From assembly GCA_007133095.1 (NCBI GenBank), contig SLNK01000017.1:1-7599 (forward strand): a DNA stretch of 7,599 nucleotides, read 5' to 3'. Of the stretch, positions 1 to 7,500 are shown in pieces; positions within the stretch are counted from its first letter, which is position 1; each line of letters begins with the position of its first letter. The stretch comes from Candidatus Peregrinibacteria bacterium (GTDB lineage: Bacteria > Patescibacteriota > Gracilibacteria > UBA1369 > LOWO2-01-FULL-3). The position numbers were made by a program, and so were the translations under genes. Below the pieces are notes generated by a model. That model was not told the origin of the DNA. It saw only the letters and a list, made by a program, of their open reading frames with translations, and searched no databases.

Positions 1-1233
1 CCCTCTTACAAAACTTTTTTTGGGGATGTTTTTCGCAATCACAATGCCCGCTCCAACAAAACTCCCTTTCCCCACTTTAACTCCCGGCATAAAACTGGTA
101 TTAACCCCCACTCTTACATCACTTCCGATTATCGCGCCAAATTTGTTCCCGCCAGTACCGAATTTATTCCCATCACAATCAATTGATATTTCACATTCAT
201 CAAGCCGAAGATTTCCGATAACGGTACCCGCGCCAAAAGAAACATTGTTTTCTATCACGCTGTCCCCGATATAATTTGAATGAGTCCAAACACAGCTCCC
301 CAAATAACTTCTGGCGACTTCGGTTGAAAAACCGATAACACAATCGGCGCCTATGTTACTTCCCCTAACCAAAGCATTATTCGCGATAACCGTATTCTTC
401 CCTATATAACAAGGCCCGTTCACAATTGCCCCTTCAAAAATCTTAACTCCTTCTTCAATGATTACATCACCTTTTACAACCGCCCCTTGTGCAATTTGCG
501 CTTTATCACTCACAAATTTATCCGCCTTATCAAAATAATATTCAAAAACTTTTTGGACATGCCAAGGAAACTTTACGGGATGCCAAAAGCCATCATATTC
601 CACGGCCTTGAACTTAACCCCGTCACGCATCATTTCAGCCAACGCGACTTCATATTTATCGTCATTATCACTGCCGGTTTTTTCAAGATAAGAAATAAGC
701 TTTTGCGGATCCTTATGCATATGGACAACCAAATTTACCAGATCGCTGGGTTCGTTTCCTTCTCCGGGCTTCTCAACTATATTGCTTATGAAGCCGTTTG
801 AATCGGTTTCCAGATAACCGCCGGGGAAGTATTGAGAAACTTTATATCCCAGAAGATATCCGGAAGCGTCTCCTTCTTCGTATGCTTTTTTGATCGATTC
901 GAAAGCGCTTTTTTCAACTACATCATTACTGCTGAAAATAACCACAGGCTCATCGGCCAGAAGATTTTTTGCGGACAGAATCGCTCCGCACATTCCAAGA
1001 TCCAAATCTTCTTGCTCGATAACGGAAACACTCATTTTCAAGTTTTCGCCCAATTCCCGAATTTTCTCCATATTGTGTTCGCCACCAACCACAACAACAT
1101 CATCAAGCCCGCTTTCATGTAAAAGCTCGAGTTGGTGTTGAATCAGGGGCTTGCCCGCAAAATTCAAAAAATTTTTATCTTCAATCGGCTTCATCCTTTT
1201 ACTTCTGCCGGCAGCCAAAAGCAAAACCTTCAT
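1..1233 (-). CDS. GlmU-like bifunctional sugar-phosphate nucleotidyltransferase / acyltransferase, partial (C-terminus off the window)
   Basis: The frame is open for 411 codons from the ATG at 1233 to base 1 with no stop. The N-terminal half is a Rossmann-like nucleotidyltransferase: it starts MKVLLLAAGRSKRMKP, with Arg13 and Lys20 aligning to the catalytic Arg and Lys of the GlmU signature, a likely metal-binding Asp104 (SSND), then ISNIVEKP (149-156) and FWHPVKFPW (216-224). From about residue 239 the sequence becomes hexapeptide repeats of a left-handed beta-helix, including THSNYIGDSVIENN (317-330), GAGTVIGNLRLDE and GSDVRVGVNTSFMPGVKVG. His318 and Tyr321 lie where archaeal-type GlmU acetyltransferases keep theirs. 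By family it would acetylate glucosamine-1-phosphate (or a similar sugar) and form the UDP- or dTDP-sugar for envelope glycans; substrate is not readable. Archaeal-type proteins are about 400-420 residues, so little is missing. It starts 10 nt after the stop of the PurP paralogue, without a Shine-Dalgarno, so it is probably translationally coupled. Odd: the usual GxGTRM loop reads GRSKRM. Confidence 0.9.
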   Translation of the reverse strand, partial: MKVLLLAAGRSKRMKPIEDKNFLNFAGKPLIQHQLELLHESGLDDVVVVGGEHNMEKIRELGENLKMSVSVIEQEDLDLGMCGAILSAKNLLADEPVVIFSSNDVVEKSAFESIKKAYEEGDASGYLLGYKVSQYFPGGYLETDSNGFISNIVEKPGEGNEPSDLVNLVVHMHKDPQKLISYLEKTGSDNDDKYEVALAEMMRDGVKFKAVEYDGFWHPVKFPWHVQKVFEYYFDKADKFVSDKAQIAQGAVVKGDVIIEEGVKIFEGAIVNGPCYIGKNTVIANNALVRGSNIGADCVIGFSTEVARSYLGSCVWTHSNYIGDSVIENNVSFGAGTVIGNLRLDECEISIDCDGNKFGTGGNKFGAIIGSDVRVGVNTSFMPGVKVGKGSFVGAGIVIAKNIPKKSFVRG

Positions 1234-1243
1234 AAGAACATGA

Positions 1244-2410
1244 TCAAGTTAAAATTTCATCAAGTTGCCCCTTTTTCTCGGCAAGTCGTATTTCCATGGC
1301 TATCCTTTCACCGTAACTCAGACTTTCTCCATACAAGTACCCCGAATAAGGCGTGAATTTTGTTCCGGGAGAGCCGGGAATTCGCATACTTACATCGAAA
1401 ATAACAAACTCCTCTTTCCCTTCATCCGCGACAACCGCGCCCTGCAACGCAAACGGCCCGATAATTCCGGGCGCAACCTCTTTCTTCATCGTCTTAACAA
1501 ATTTCTCCCCGATATCATAAGCCTTCTCCACCAAAGATTCTTTCATCGTAACCGCGTAGTGACCGGTCTCTATCATCTTCGGTGTGTAGCCGTAACTCAA
1601 AAGTCTCTTCTGAACATCGCAATCCAAACGCAAAAATCCGTCCAGATCGGTTTGTCTGCGGGTATCCGTGCCCATAAGTTCAAGGTCTCCCGTTATGGGA
1701 GAATAAAAGAAATTAAGATTGATGTGCGCGCCTATAACAAATTCTTCTATCGTGGAGTTGTCCAGATCTTCTTGAGTAATTTGTCCCTTTTTAATCATTT
1801 TCTCCGATTGTTTATAATAGGCAGCCGTACTCGTGATAACAAAAAACGCTCTTTCATAGCCGCGGGTTGCTTCGTTTACTTTGACCATAAGAGGCCCGCC
1901 TTTCTCGTCTTCGAAATGTTTGTCCAGAGCCTTGTTAAGCTTCTCCAAATTCATCTTGGATCCGCCTTCACGGATAATCTTCGGGATTCTGATTCCGGCT
2001 TTCTCCAGCAAATGATATTGATTCAATGGCTGATCTCTTTCTTCCAGTTTTACTCCCTGTCGCAAACCGAAAATCGGGATTTTGAAGTCTTTTTCAATTT
2101 TTTTAAAATCGCAGTAAACCCAGAAATATCGATTGTGAATAAAAACCGTGTTTAGATCTTTCAGCTGTTTTTGGACATCTTTTTTTACGATATCCCCAAA
2201 TTTATCCACAACGATTATGTTCCCGACACAGCCTTTTTCTCCGCCCCCTTTATCGCTTCTCTTTTTATAATATTTTTTGTATGTTTTCTCGCGTCCTTTT
2301 TGGCAAACCACAACGGTGTCAAAGCCGTACTTGGTAGCTCCATGGCAAACATCAAGAGCACTGTGTCCTCCCAGAACGCCGATTGTTATTTTTTCTTTTG
2401 GATTTATCAT
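1244..2410 (-). CDS. PurP-family protein (DUF1246 + DUF1297, ATP-grasp), divergent paralogue
   Basis: A 388-residue protein of the family of formate-dependent FAICAR synthetase. Residues 8-40 (ITIGVLGGHSALDVCHGA...) match the PurP N-terminal domain seen in the neighbouring purP. The C-terminal part carries GPFALQGAV (318-326) and VIFDVSMRIPGSPGT (336-350), which aligns to the FEISARIVAGTN metal/nucleotide motif of the neighbour. The centre differs: where PurP has the Gly-rich ATP loop (GAKGGKGYF), this protein has MVKVNEATRGYERAFF (175-190). An insert around 41-65 is rich in Lys and Gly. The reaction is therefore uncertain: it may be a second PurP isozyme, or an ATP-grasp ligase acting on another substrate. 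It ends in TGA and is followed after 10 nt by the nucleotidyltransferase, so the two are very likely co-transcribed. A strong promoter ends 6 nt before the ATG, predicting a leaderless message. I am confident of the family, not of the substrate. Confidence 0.9.
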   Translation of the reverse strand: MINPKEKITIGVLGGHSALDVCHGATKYGFDTVVVCQKGREKTYKKYYKKRSDKGGGEKGCVGNIIVVDKFGDIVKKDVQKQLKDLNTVFIHNRYFWVYCDFKKIEKDFKIPIFGLRQGVKLEERDQPLNQYHLLEKAGIRIPKIIREGGSKMNLEKLNKALDKHFEDEKGGPLMVKVNEATRGYERAFFVITSTAAYYKQSEKMIKKGQITQEDLDNSTIEEFVIGAHINLNFFYSPITGDLELMGTDTRRQTDLDGFLRLDCDVQKRLLSYGYTPKMIETGHYAVTMKESLVEKAYDIGEKFVKTMKKEVAPGIIGPFALQGAVVADEGKEEFVIFDVSMRIPGSPGTKFTPYSGYLYGESLSYGERIAMEIRLAEKKGQLDEILT

Positions 2411-2416
2411 GGCGAC

Positions 2417-2444
2417 ATTCTAGCACAACCGCAGTAGTTCGCAA
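2417..2444 (-). promoter_or_regulatory. extended -10 promoter for the PurP paralogue, predicted leaderless
   Basis: On the minus strand: -35 TTGCGA (2444-2439), 16-bp spacer, -10 TAGAAT (2422-2417) preceded by TGC, the extended -10 motif. Six bases separate the -10 from the ATG at 2410, so a start at the usual 6-7 nt falls on the A of the start codon. The -35 overlaps the T-tract of the candidate purP terminator. Confidence 0.6.
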
Positions 2445-2470
2445 AAAAAAATGGGGTCAGGTACCATTTT
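2443..2470 (-). terminator. candidate rho-independent terminator of purP
   Basis: Read on the minus strand, a 7-bp stem (AAAATGG pairing with CCATTTT, 9-nt loop) is followed directly by nine T residues (2451-2443). The purP stop codon TAA is inside the start of the stem. Only two pairs are G-C, so the hairpin is weak, but its position and T-tract are right. The loop holds a GTACCTGACC core that resembles intergenic elements found in many environmental bacteria (from memory, unverified). Confidence 0.5.
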
Positions 2471-3500
2471 ATCCCAAAATAGCCTCCATCTTATCTGTCT
2501 CGATTGCCATTTTTATGTCTCGGGCAATTCTGCGGCCCGTACTCATCGGTTCGTTGTATCGAAGCCAAGCGTAAGGAGAGCCGTTTATATACGGATTGGT
2601 CCCTGCGACTATTCGCGCGGAGATTTCAAAAACATAATAATTAAGTTCCGGATCTATTATCCCCTCAAGACAGAAAGGGCCGTAAAGGCCGCCGTTTGCG
2701 CCTTCAAGATCTCTTGAGGTTCTCACAACATCTTCCCCCATCTTGAAGATTAGAGGGAGTAGAGATTCTCTTAGAACAAGCGGAACATTCCCCGCAATTG
2801 TATAGGTGGTGTGAATACCAACATCCACTTGGTCTTTAGCCGCGATTCTGCCTACGGAGTCAGCATTTGACTCGTAGCGTTTGTCAAAACCCATAACCTC
2901 CAATTCGCCAGTAAGTCTGCTGTAAAAATAGTGAGAATAAACAGGGACGCCCACAATGTATTCCTGTATGGCAAATTTTTCATGACCGGGAAAATCTTTG
3001 TATTCCTCATATCTCTGATAGAATTCTTCCGGTGTATTCGCGAGAAAATATCCTTTTCCCCCCTTCGCGCCGTGAAATTTTATAATAACCGGACGGTCTA
3101 TATCTTCAGGACTCTTAAATAGCCTTGGCAATGTGATACCGGCCTTTAAAAGCCATTTTTTTTCTTTCGTTCTGTCAGACTCCCATTCCAGAATTCCTTT
3201 GGTGCCATAATGCATCGCTTTTATTTTTTTGACATTCTGCGGACCGAGATACGCAACAAAAGATCCATGGGGAATAACGATAGCATTTTGATCGATTAGG
3301 GTCTGCTCGATATCGAAATAATCGGCAAAAGAATCCACCTCAATTATTTGGTCGGCCACTCCATAACTTTCGTAAGGACGAGTGGATCCTTTTTCGCAAA
3401 TACAAATAGTTTCAAATCCCTCATCTCTTGCGCCTTTCAAAATTTGAAGCGCCGTATGGCTGCCGAGTGTTGCTATTTTATAATCTTTAACGTTCCCCAT
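2469..3500 (-). CDS. purP: formate--phosphoribosylaminoimidazolecarboxamide ligase (FAICAR synthetase, PurP)
   Basis: 343 residues, close to the roughly 340-360 usual for PurP. The enzyme uses ATP and formate to convert AICAR to FAICAR in the cytosol; this replaces the folate-dependent formyltransferase half of PurH. The N-terminal domain (about 1-120) shows YKIATLGSHTALQILKGA and CEKGSTRPYESYG, typical of substrate-binding DUF1246. The ATP-grasp part has the basic Gly-rich loop VIIKFHGAKGGKGYF (138-152), IQEYIVGVPVYSHYFYS (178-194), then GPFCLEG (274-280) and VFEISARIVAGTNPY (290-304), whose acidic and Arg residues fit metal and phosphate binding. All expected motifs are intact, so it is the likely active isozyme, unlike the downstream paralogue. 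The ATG at 3500 gives the normal N-terminus. A good promoter lies 25-53 nt upstream and a candidate terminator overlaps the TAA. No Shine-Dalgarno is seen. Confidence 0.94.
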   Translation of the reverse strand: MGNVKDYKIATLGSHTALQILKGARDEGFETICICEKGSTRPYESYGVADQIIEVDSFADYFDIEQTLIDQNAIVIPHGSFVAYLGPQNVKKIKAMHYGTKGILEWESDRTKEKKWLLKAGITLPRLFKSPEDIDRPVIIKFHGAKGGKGYFLANTPEEFYQRYEEYKDFPGHEKFAIQEYIVGVPVYSHYFYSRLTGELEVMGFDKRYESNADSVGRIAAKDQVDVGIHTTYTIAGNVPLVLRESLLPLIFKMGEDVVRTSRDLEGANGGLYGPFCLEGIIDPELNYYVFEISARIVAGTNPYINGSPYAWLRYNEPMSTGRRIARDIKMAIETDKMEAILG

Positions 3501-3524
3501 AATTCAAAATTTAGACTTTTGGCA

Positions 3525-3553
3525 ATCATACAAATAAAAAATTTTTTTGTCCA
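3525..3553 (-). promoter_or_regulatory. sigma70-like promoter for purP
   Basis: On the minus strand: -35 TGGACA (3553-3548, five of six consensus bases), 17-bp A/T-only-rich spacer, -10 TATGAT (3530-3525, five of six). The predicted start is near 3518, giving a leader of about 18 nt without a Shine-Dalgarno before the ATG at 3500. The spacer contains an A-run followed by a T-run, which may bend the DNA. Confidence 0.6.
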
Positions 3554-3560
3554 CAAAATT

Positions 3561-4466
3561 TTAAAAATATGTCCAAAGACCAAGAACTATGAGGTACACG
3601 GCAAAGATGTTCAGGCTGAATCTTCGGAAGAAGCGCATCAAAAACCCTATACTTAAAAAACTAAAAATAAAGGAGGCTAAAAACCCAAAAACCAAGGCCC
3701 ACAATGACGCGCCGGCGGAAGAAATAAAAATATCCTCACCGTTTTTAAACACAGTCAAAACTCCGGCGCCTGCAATTGCCGGCATCGCCAATAAAAAAGA
3801 AAATCTAGCGGCCGTACTTCTTTCAACTCCTTGAAAAATTCCGGCAACAATTGTGGCTCCGGACCTGGAAACACCGGGGATCAATGCCGCAGTCTGAGCC
3901 AAACCGATGATTATTGAACCGGACAAGTTTATTTCCTGCAGCCTTTGCCTCTGATAGCCACCGGGCTTGAACCAATCGGCAAGTTTTTCAAAACAATTTA
4001 AGAATTTTTCCGCCAGCCTTGATTTTACAGGCATGGAATTGTGGATATATTTATAAACAAATTCCCCGGTTATAAAAACAAATCCGGTCACAATCATCGC
4101 CACCGCGACTCCACCCGCGCTTCGGAATTGCGCGTCTATCCAATCTCCATAAAAAGCTCCAATCAGCGCTACCGGAATAGTTGCAATCACTATGTAAACA
4201 GTCAGCTTCCCATAGGGATCTTCCTTGTCCACCCGCCCACGAAAAAGATTGAAAAAGGCACGCAACATCCCCAAAAGATCACGTCGGAAATAAACAAAAA
4301 TTGCCAGCAAGGAAGCTACATGAACAGCAACATCAAAATTTTTGAGCAAATCAACCTCAAGCCCCAAAATTTCCTGCCCCAAAACAAGATGCCCGCTGGA
4401 AGAAATCGGCAAAAATTCTGTTATTCCCTGCAACGCACCTAAGATAAGAGCTTCAATTAAATTCAT
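3561..4466 (-). CDS. uppP: undecaprenyl-diphosphate phosphatase (UppP/BacA)
   Basis: An integral membrane enzyme of 301 residues that removes a phosphate from undecaprenyl diphosphate, regenerating the lipid carrier for peptidoglycan and other surface glycans; its overproduction gives bacitracin resistance in known bacteria. Both family motifs are intact: ALQGITEFLPISSSGH at 11-26 (QxxxE plus SSSGH) and IPGVSRSGATIVAG at 196-209, with the catalytic-type Arg201. Several hydrophobic segments follow the family pattern (for example about 45-60, 89-108, 118-137, 181-210, 223-240, 254-275 and 284-300). It is longer than the roughly 270-residue E. coli enzyme, mainly through a charged loop at about 138-180. 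I chose the ATG at 4466 (MNLIEALILG), the normal family N-terminus, over an in-frame TTG three codons upstream. No Shine-Dalgarno precedes it. An envelope role matches the neighbouring GlmU-like gene. Confidence 0.96.
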   Translation of the reverse strand: MNLIEALILGALQGITEFLPISSSGHLVLGQEILGLEVDLLKNFDVAVHVASLLAIFVYFRRDLLGMLRAFFNLFRGRVDKEDPYGKLTVYIVIATIPVALIGAFYGDWIDAQFRSAGGVAVAMIVTGFVFITGEFVYKYIHNSMPVKSRLAEKFLNCFEKLADWFKPGGYQRQRLQEINLSGSIIIGLAQTAALIPGVSRSGATIVAGIFQGVERSTAARFSFLLAMPAIAGAGVLTVFKNGEDIFISSAGASLWALVFGFLASFIFSFLSIGFLMRFFRRFSLNIFAVYLIVLGLWTYF

Positions 4467-4475
4467 ATCCCGCAA

Positions 4476-4484
4476 ATAATAACA
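4476..4484 (-). promoter_or_regulatory. candidate extended -10 promoter for uppP, close to the ATG
   Basis: Minus strand TGTTATTAT (4484-4476) is an extended -10 (TG, one base, TATTAT) lying 9 nt before the ATG at 4466, so transcripts would have almost no leader. The -35 position is poor. A second possibility is TTGTTT (4571-4566), 18 bp, TACAAT (4547-4542), which overlaps the divergent plus-strand -10 and would give a leader of about 70 nt. Confidence 0.35.
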
Positions 4485-4522
4485 GCAAATTCAACGGAGA
4501 AAAACAGAAGAGGCGTTTTTAA

Positions 4523-4551
4523 TTGCCAAAAACAAGAAAGTATTGTAAAAT
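4523..4551 (+). promoter_or_regulatory. sigma70-like promoter for the large surface protein
   Basis: On the plus strand: -35 TTGCCA (4523-4528), exactly 17 bp, -10 TAAAAT (4546-4551), each five of six consensus bases. The predicted start is near 4558. The leader of about 38 nt is A-rich, unstructured and has no Shine-Dalgarno before the ATG at 4596. A small inverted repeat, GTTTTT (4515-4520) and AAAAAC (4528-4533), brackets the -35 region. Confidence 0.55.
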
Positions 4552-4595
4552 AAAGCATAGAATGCAAACAAACAATAAAAATTAACACAAAAAAT

Positions 4596-7500
4596 ATGGA
4601 TGATACATTGAAACCACTCGTTGAAAACGAGGAAGAACCAAAAAAGAAGGCGGAGGCTTCCGCGAACGAACCGGCGGCGAACGAACCGGCGGCGAACGAA
4701 CCGGCGGCAAACGAACCGGCGGCAAACGAACCGGCGGCAAACGAACCGGCGGCAAACGAACCGGAGGCAAACGAACCGGAGGCAATCGAACCGGAGGCAA
4801 ACGAACCGGAGGCAATCGAACCGGAGGCAAACGAACCGGAGGCAATAGAAACAGAGACAAACGAATCGATGGACGAAGAGGAAAATAAAGTACCTGAGGA
4901 TGAACCTGAAGTTGAAGAACCGAATCCGCAGGAAACAAAAGCACCGGCCAATGTTACAGCAGCAAAAAAAACAGGGTTCTTCGAAAAATGTAGATGGGAC
5001 AATGCAAACAAAAAAGGATGCCTACTCAGATATGGGATAATAATTCTGATAGTTGTTGCAATTGGATTAGCAGCTTATATGCTTGCTGGAACAGATCTTT
5101 TTAAAGGACAAATAAGACTTCAACCGTTCGATAGAGACATCGCACTCAAGGCATCAAATTTGGAAATGAGTTACGTAGACGAACATACAAAAGAAACCGG
5201 AAAATACGAATCGGAAAAAATAGAAAAAAGGGAAATAGAGAAGTATTTGACTAAATACCAAGCATGGCCTTTAGAGGAAAGCAAAGAGAGCAGCTGGAAA
5301 ATAAAGGACGGGCCCACCGAGGTGGATTTCACAAGAGATTTTACTAGAGGATTGGTCGCATCGGAGGTGCCGGTACTGTTTGTAAATAAAGAAAATTCGG
5401 GGACGTTTAGAGCCATAACGGCCGATTTTGAAAAAATCCATCCTGTTCCAAACGAGGAAAACACCTTGAAATACGGGTTTTTGGACAACTCTCAACTGTA
5501 TGATCCGACTTCTTCCGTAGCAAAAATAGAGAAGAGGGTTTGGTTCATAGATAACCGGAGTGTCGGCACAAAAAAGTGTTACAGCGAGCTGGGGCAGGAA
5601 GAGTATGATGGTGTGAAATGCGAGAAAGCAAACAGCGAAAACATTGAAGTAGGCGTGATTTTGGAACTTTCACCGGGAGAAAATGTCGTAACTTTAAGGG
5701 TGGAAGACGTAGAAGGAAGGAGCGACTACACATCGCAAACAATAGAAGTGGATTTTCCGGAAATAAACGCCGAGGTCGCGTGCGTTCAGTTTCAAATTGG
5801 ACGGCTTTTAGATATGATAGGCCCATTTGTGCCAATGGGAGACGATATTCCGATGACTCATGTGCCGGAAGCACAGGAATCTCCATATAAAGAACTTGAG
5901 GAACGGATTAAAAATCTGAAACCTTTGGTTTTCTTCCCCCATGAAAGATTAGCGGAAAAGGAAACGGAGAAGATCTTAAGTCACGATGACATAGGAGCAA
6001 AAGTAGAGATGGCCGGGCTGGAAGGGCTAAGGACGGAAAAGCTTGTTAACGCCGTAATGGAATGGGCAAAGGAATCCGACAGGACGATTACGGAAGTAAT
6101 AAACACGAAATCTTTAGAGGAAATGGGTCTCAACGAGGAAATAATAGAGCTGATGGAGGAAGTTTACCCCGAAGGAGTGATTGTAGAAAAATTAACGGTA
6201 AGAAGTTTTGGGACACAGATTGAAAGAGAGTTGGAAGGAAACGACGAAGAAACCGATGTAGCGGAGAAATGGATAAAAGCGATATCCAATGTGGAAGAAT
6301 TAAAAAATCTTGTACTGATGCAACTTTTAAGAGAGGTAGCTTCAGGAGAGGGGAGCAACGAAGAAGCATTTACAAAAGTTGCGGAAAGGCTGGGAGTGGA
6401 CCTGGAAACAGTTATGGGATTGATTCAAATAGAAACCGGATATGTGATCCCAACAGTATTAGGGAATTTGATAGGGATTTTATTTGAAGAAATGCTGCCA
6501 CAGTTGGTTGAAATAATGGAAAATCAAAATAATTGGGAGAATTTGGATCAGCAATTTTCATCTCTTTCCGAATTGAATAAACTATACATTGTTAGAGGAA
6601 AAGAAGGGGCGGAAATAATTTACAGTCTCTATGCTTTTGGAGACATGACAACAGCGGCGTTCAAAAGCGATGCTATAAAATGTGTAAATCCGTTGGAGGA
6701 AGAACTTGAAATGAGAATCCACATAGGGGGATCTGAGGGAACAAGGACCACAACAACGGAAGAGGATGAAGACGAAGAAGATGCTGAAGGGCTTATATAC
6801 ATTGAGCCCAGATACGATAACGTGGACACACCGGGAGTGGATCTGAGGATATTGGACGATTTCAGCGTTTCAAAGGAAAGTATACAGCTTAAAGATGTAA
6901 ATATAAGATTAGAATCTTTTAAACCGAAAGCAACCGAGTATCTAAAGGCAAGTACGCTTGAAAGGACTGACTTTGAAAGGCCAACCGACCCAACACAGGA
7001 ACCTGTTGAGCTAAGGCCTAGAACAATAGAATTTGACGAACAAAAAGAAACAACTACCAGAGAAGGAGGAGTGGTAGTGATGGAACGGGAGATCTACCAG
7101 AGACCGATTCACATTGTTCCCGGTAAAGATTTCGTAATGGTAAAAAAAGGAAGTGTTTATTTCGAAGCCAACAAAAAAGAGTGCGTCGAAGATCCGCTTG
7201 ATCAAGTATTGATAATCCCGGTAACGGAAGAAATCAGGGATGAAGGATGGATTACGGAAGAGGGAATATCCGAAATGCCAAAGGAAGAACTGGAGAGGAA
7301 CCTCAGTGCGCATAAAGGAAGATATGCAACTTTGAACATCTATGGAAATTATTGCACAGAGAGAATTATAGAACTTGATCCGGAGCCGACAGAGGAGCCT
7401 GACCCTAAACCGGAACCGGAACCCGAACCGGAGCCCGAACCCGAACCGGAACCAGAACCGGAACCAGAACCTGAACCTGAACCTGAACCAGAACCTGAAC

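Noticed and set aside
1244..1246. Recoding of TGA (as in some CPR lineages with TGA as glycine)
   Set aside because: No TGA occurs inside about 2,440 codons, and reading through this one adds only 14 unconvincing residues that overlap the next gene.
1265..2155. A 296-codon plus-strand open frame
   Set aside because: It lies opposite the PurP paralogue, has unlikely composition and no family resemblance; the minus-strand protein has clear motifs.
4464..4475. In-frame TTG at 4475 as the uppP start
   Set aside because: The ATG at 4466 gives the usual family N-terminus, and the extended -10 motif sits just upstream of the TTG.
4562..4585. Seven-codon upstream frame (MQTNNKN) in the leader of the large protein
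   Set aside because: It has no ribosome binding site and no regulatory pattern; A-rich leaders give such frames by chance.
4665..4844. Direct repeats that might be read as a CRISPR array
   Set aside because: The units are contiguous, 15 bp, without spacers, and in frame within a gene.
4463..5011. Minus-strand open frames of 182 and 120 codons (4463-5011 and 4582-4944) and a plus-strand frame at 4621-4848, all low-complexity Ser/Ala/Gly, Pro/Leu/Arg or Arg/Asn/Gln
   Set aside because: They arise because the 15-bp repeat lacks stop codons in these frames; the frame from 4596 continues for 1001 codons with sensible sequence, a promoter and a membrane segment.
6390..6445. Possible lytic-transglycosylase-like motif (VMGLIQIETGY, Glu613) in the large protein
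   Set aside because: The later conserved SLT motifs (A/G-rich GLMQ and downstream Tyr/Asn) are absent, so the resemblance is too weak to support an enzyme call.
7120..7185. FecR-like or cupin-like beta motif near GKDFVMVKKGSVYFEA in the large protein
   Set aside because: The match is only a few residues of generic beta-strand pattern; not enough for a domain call.
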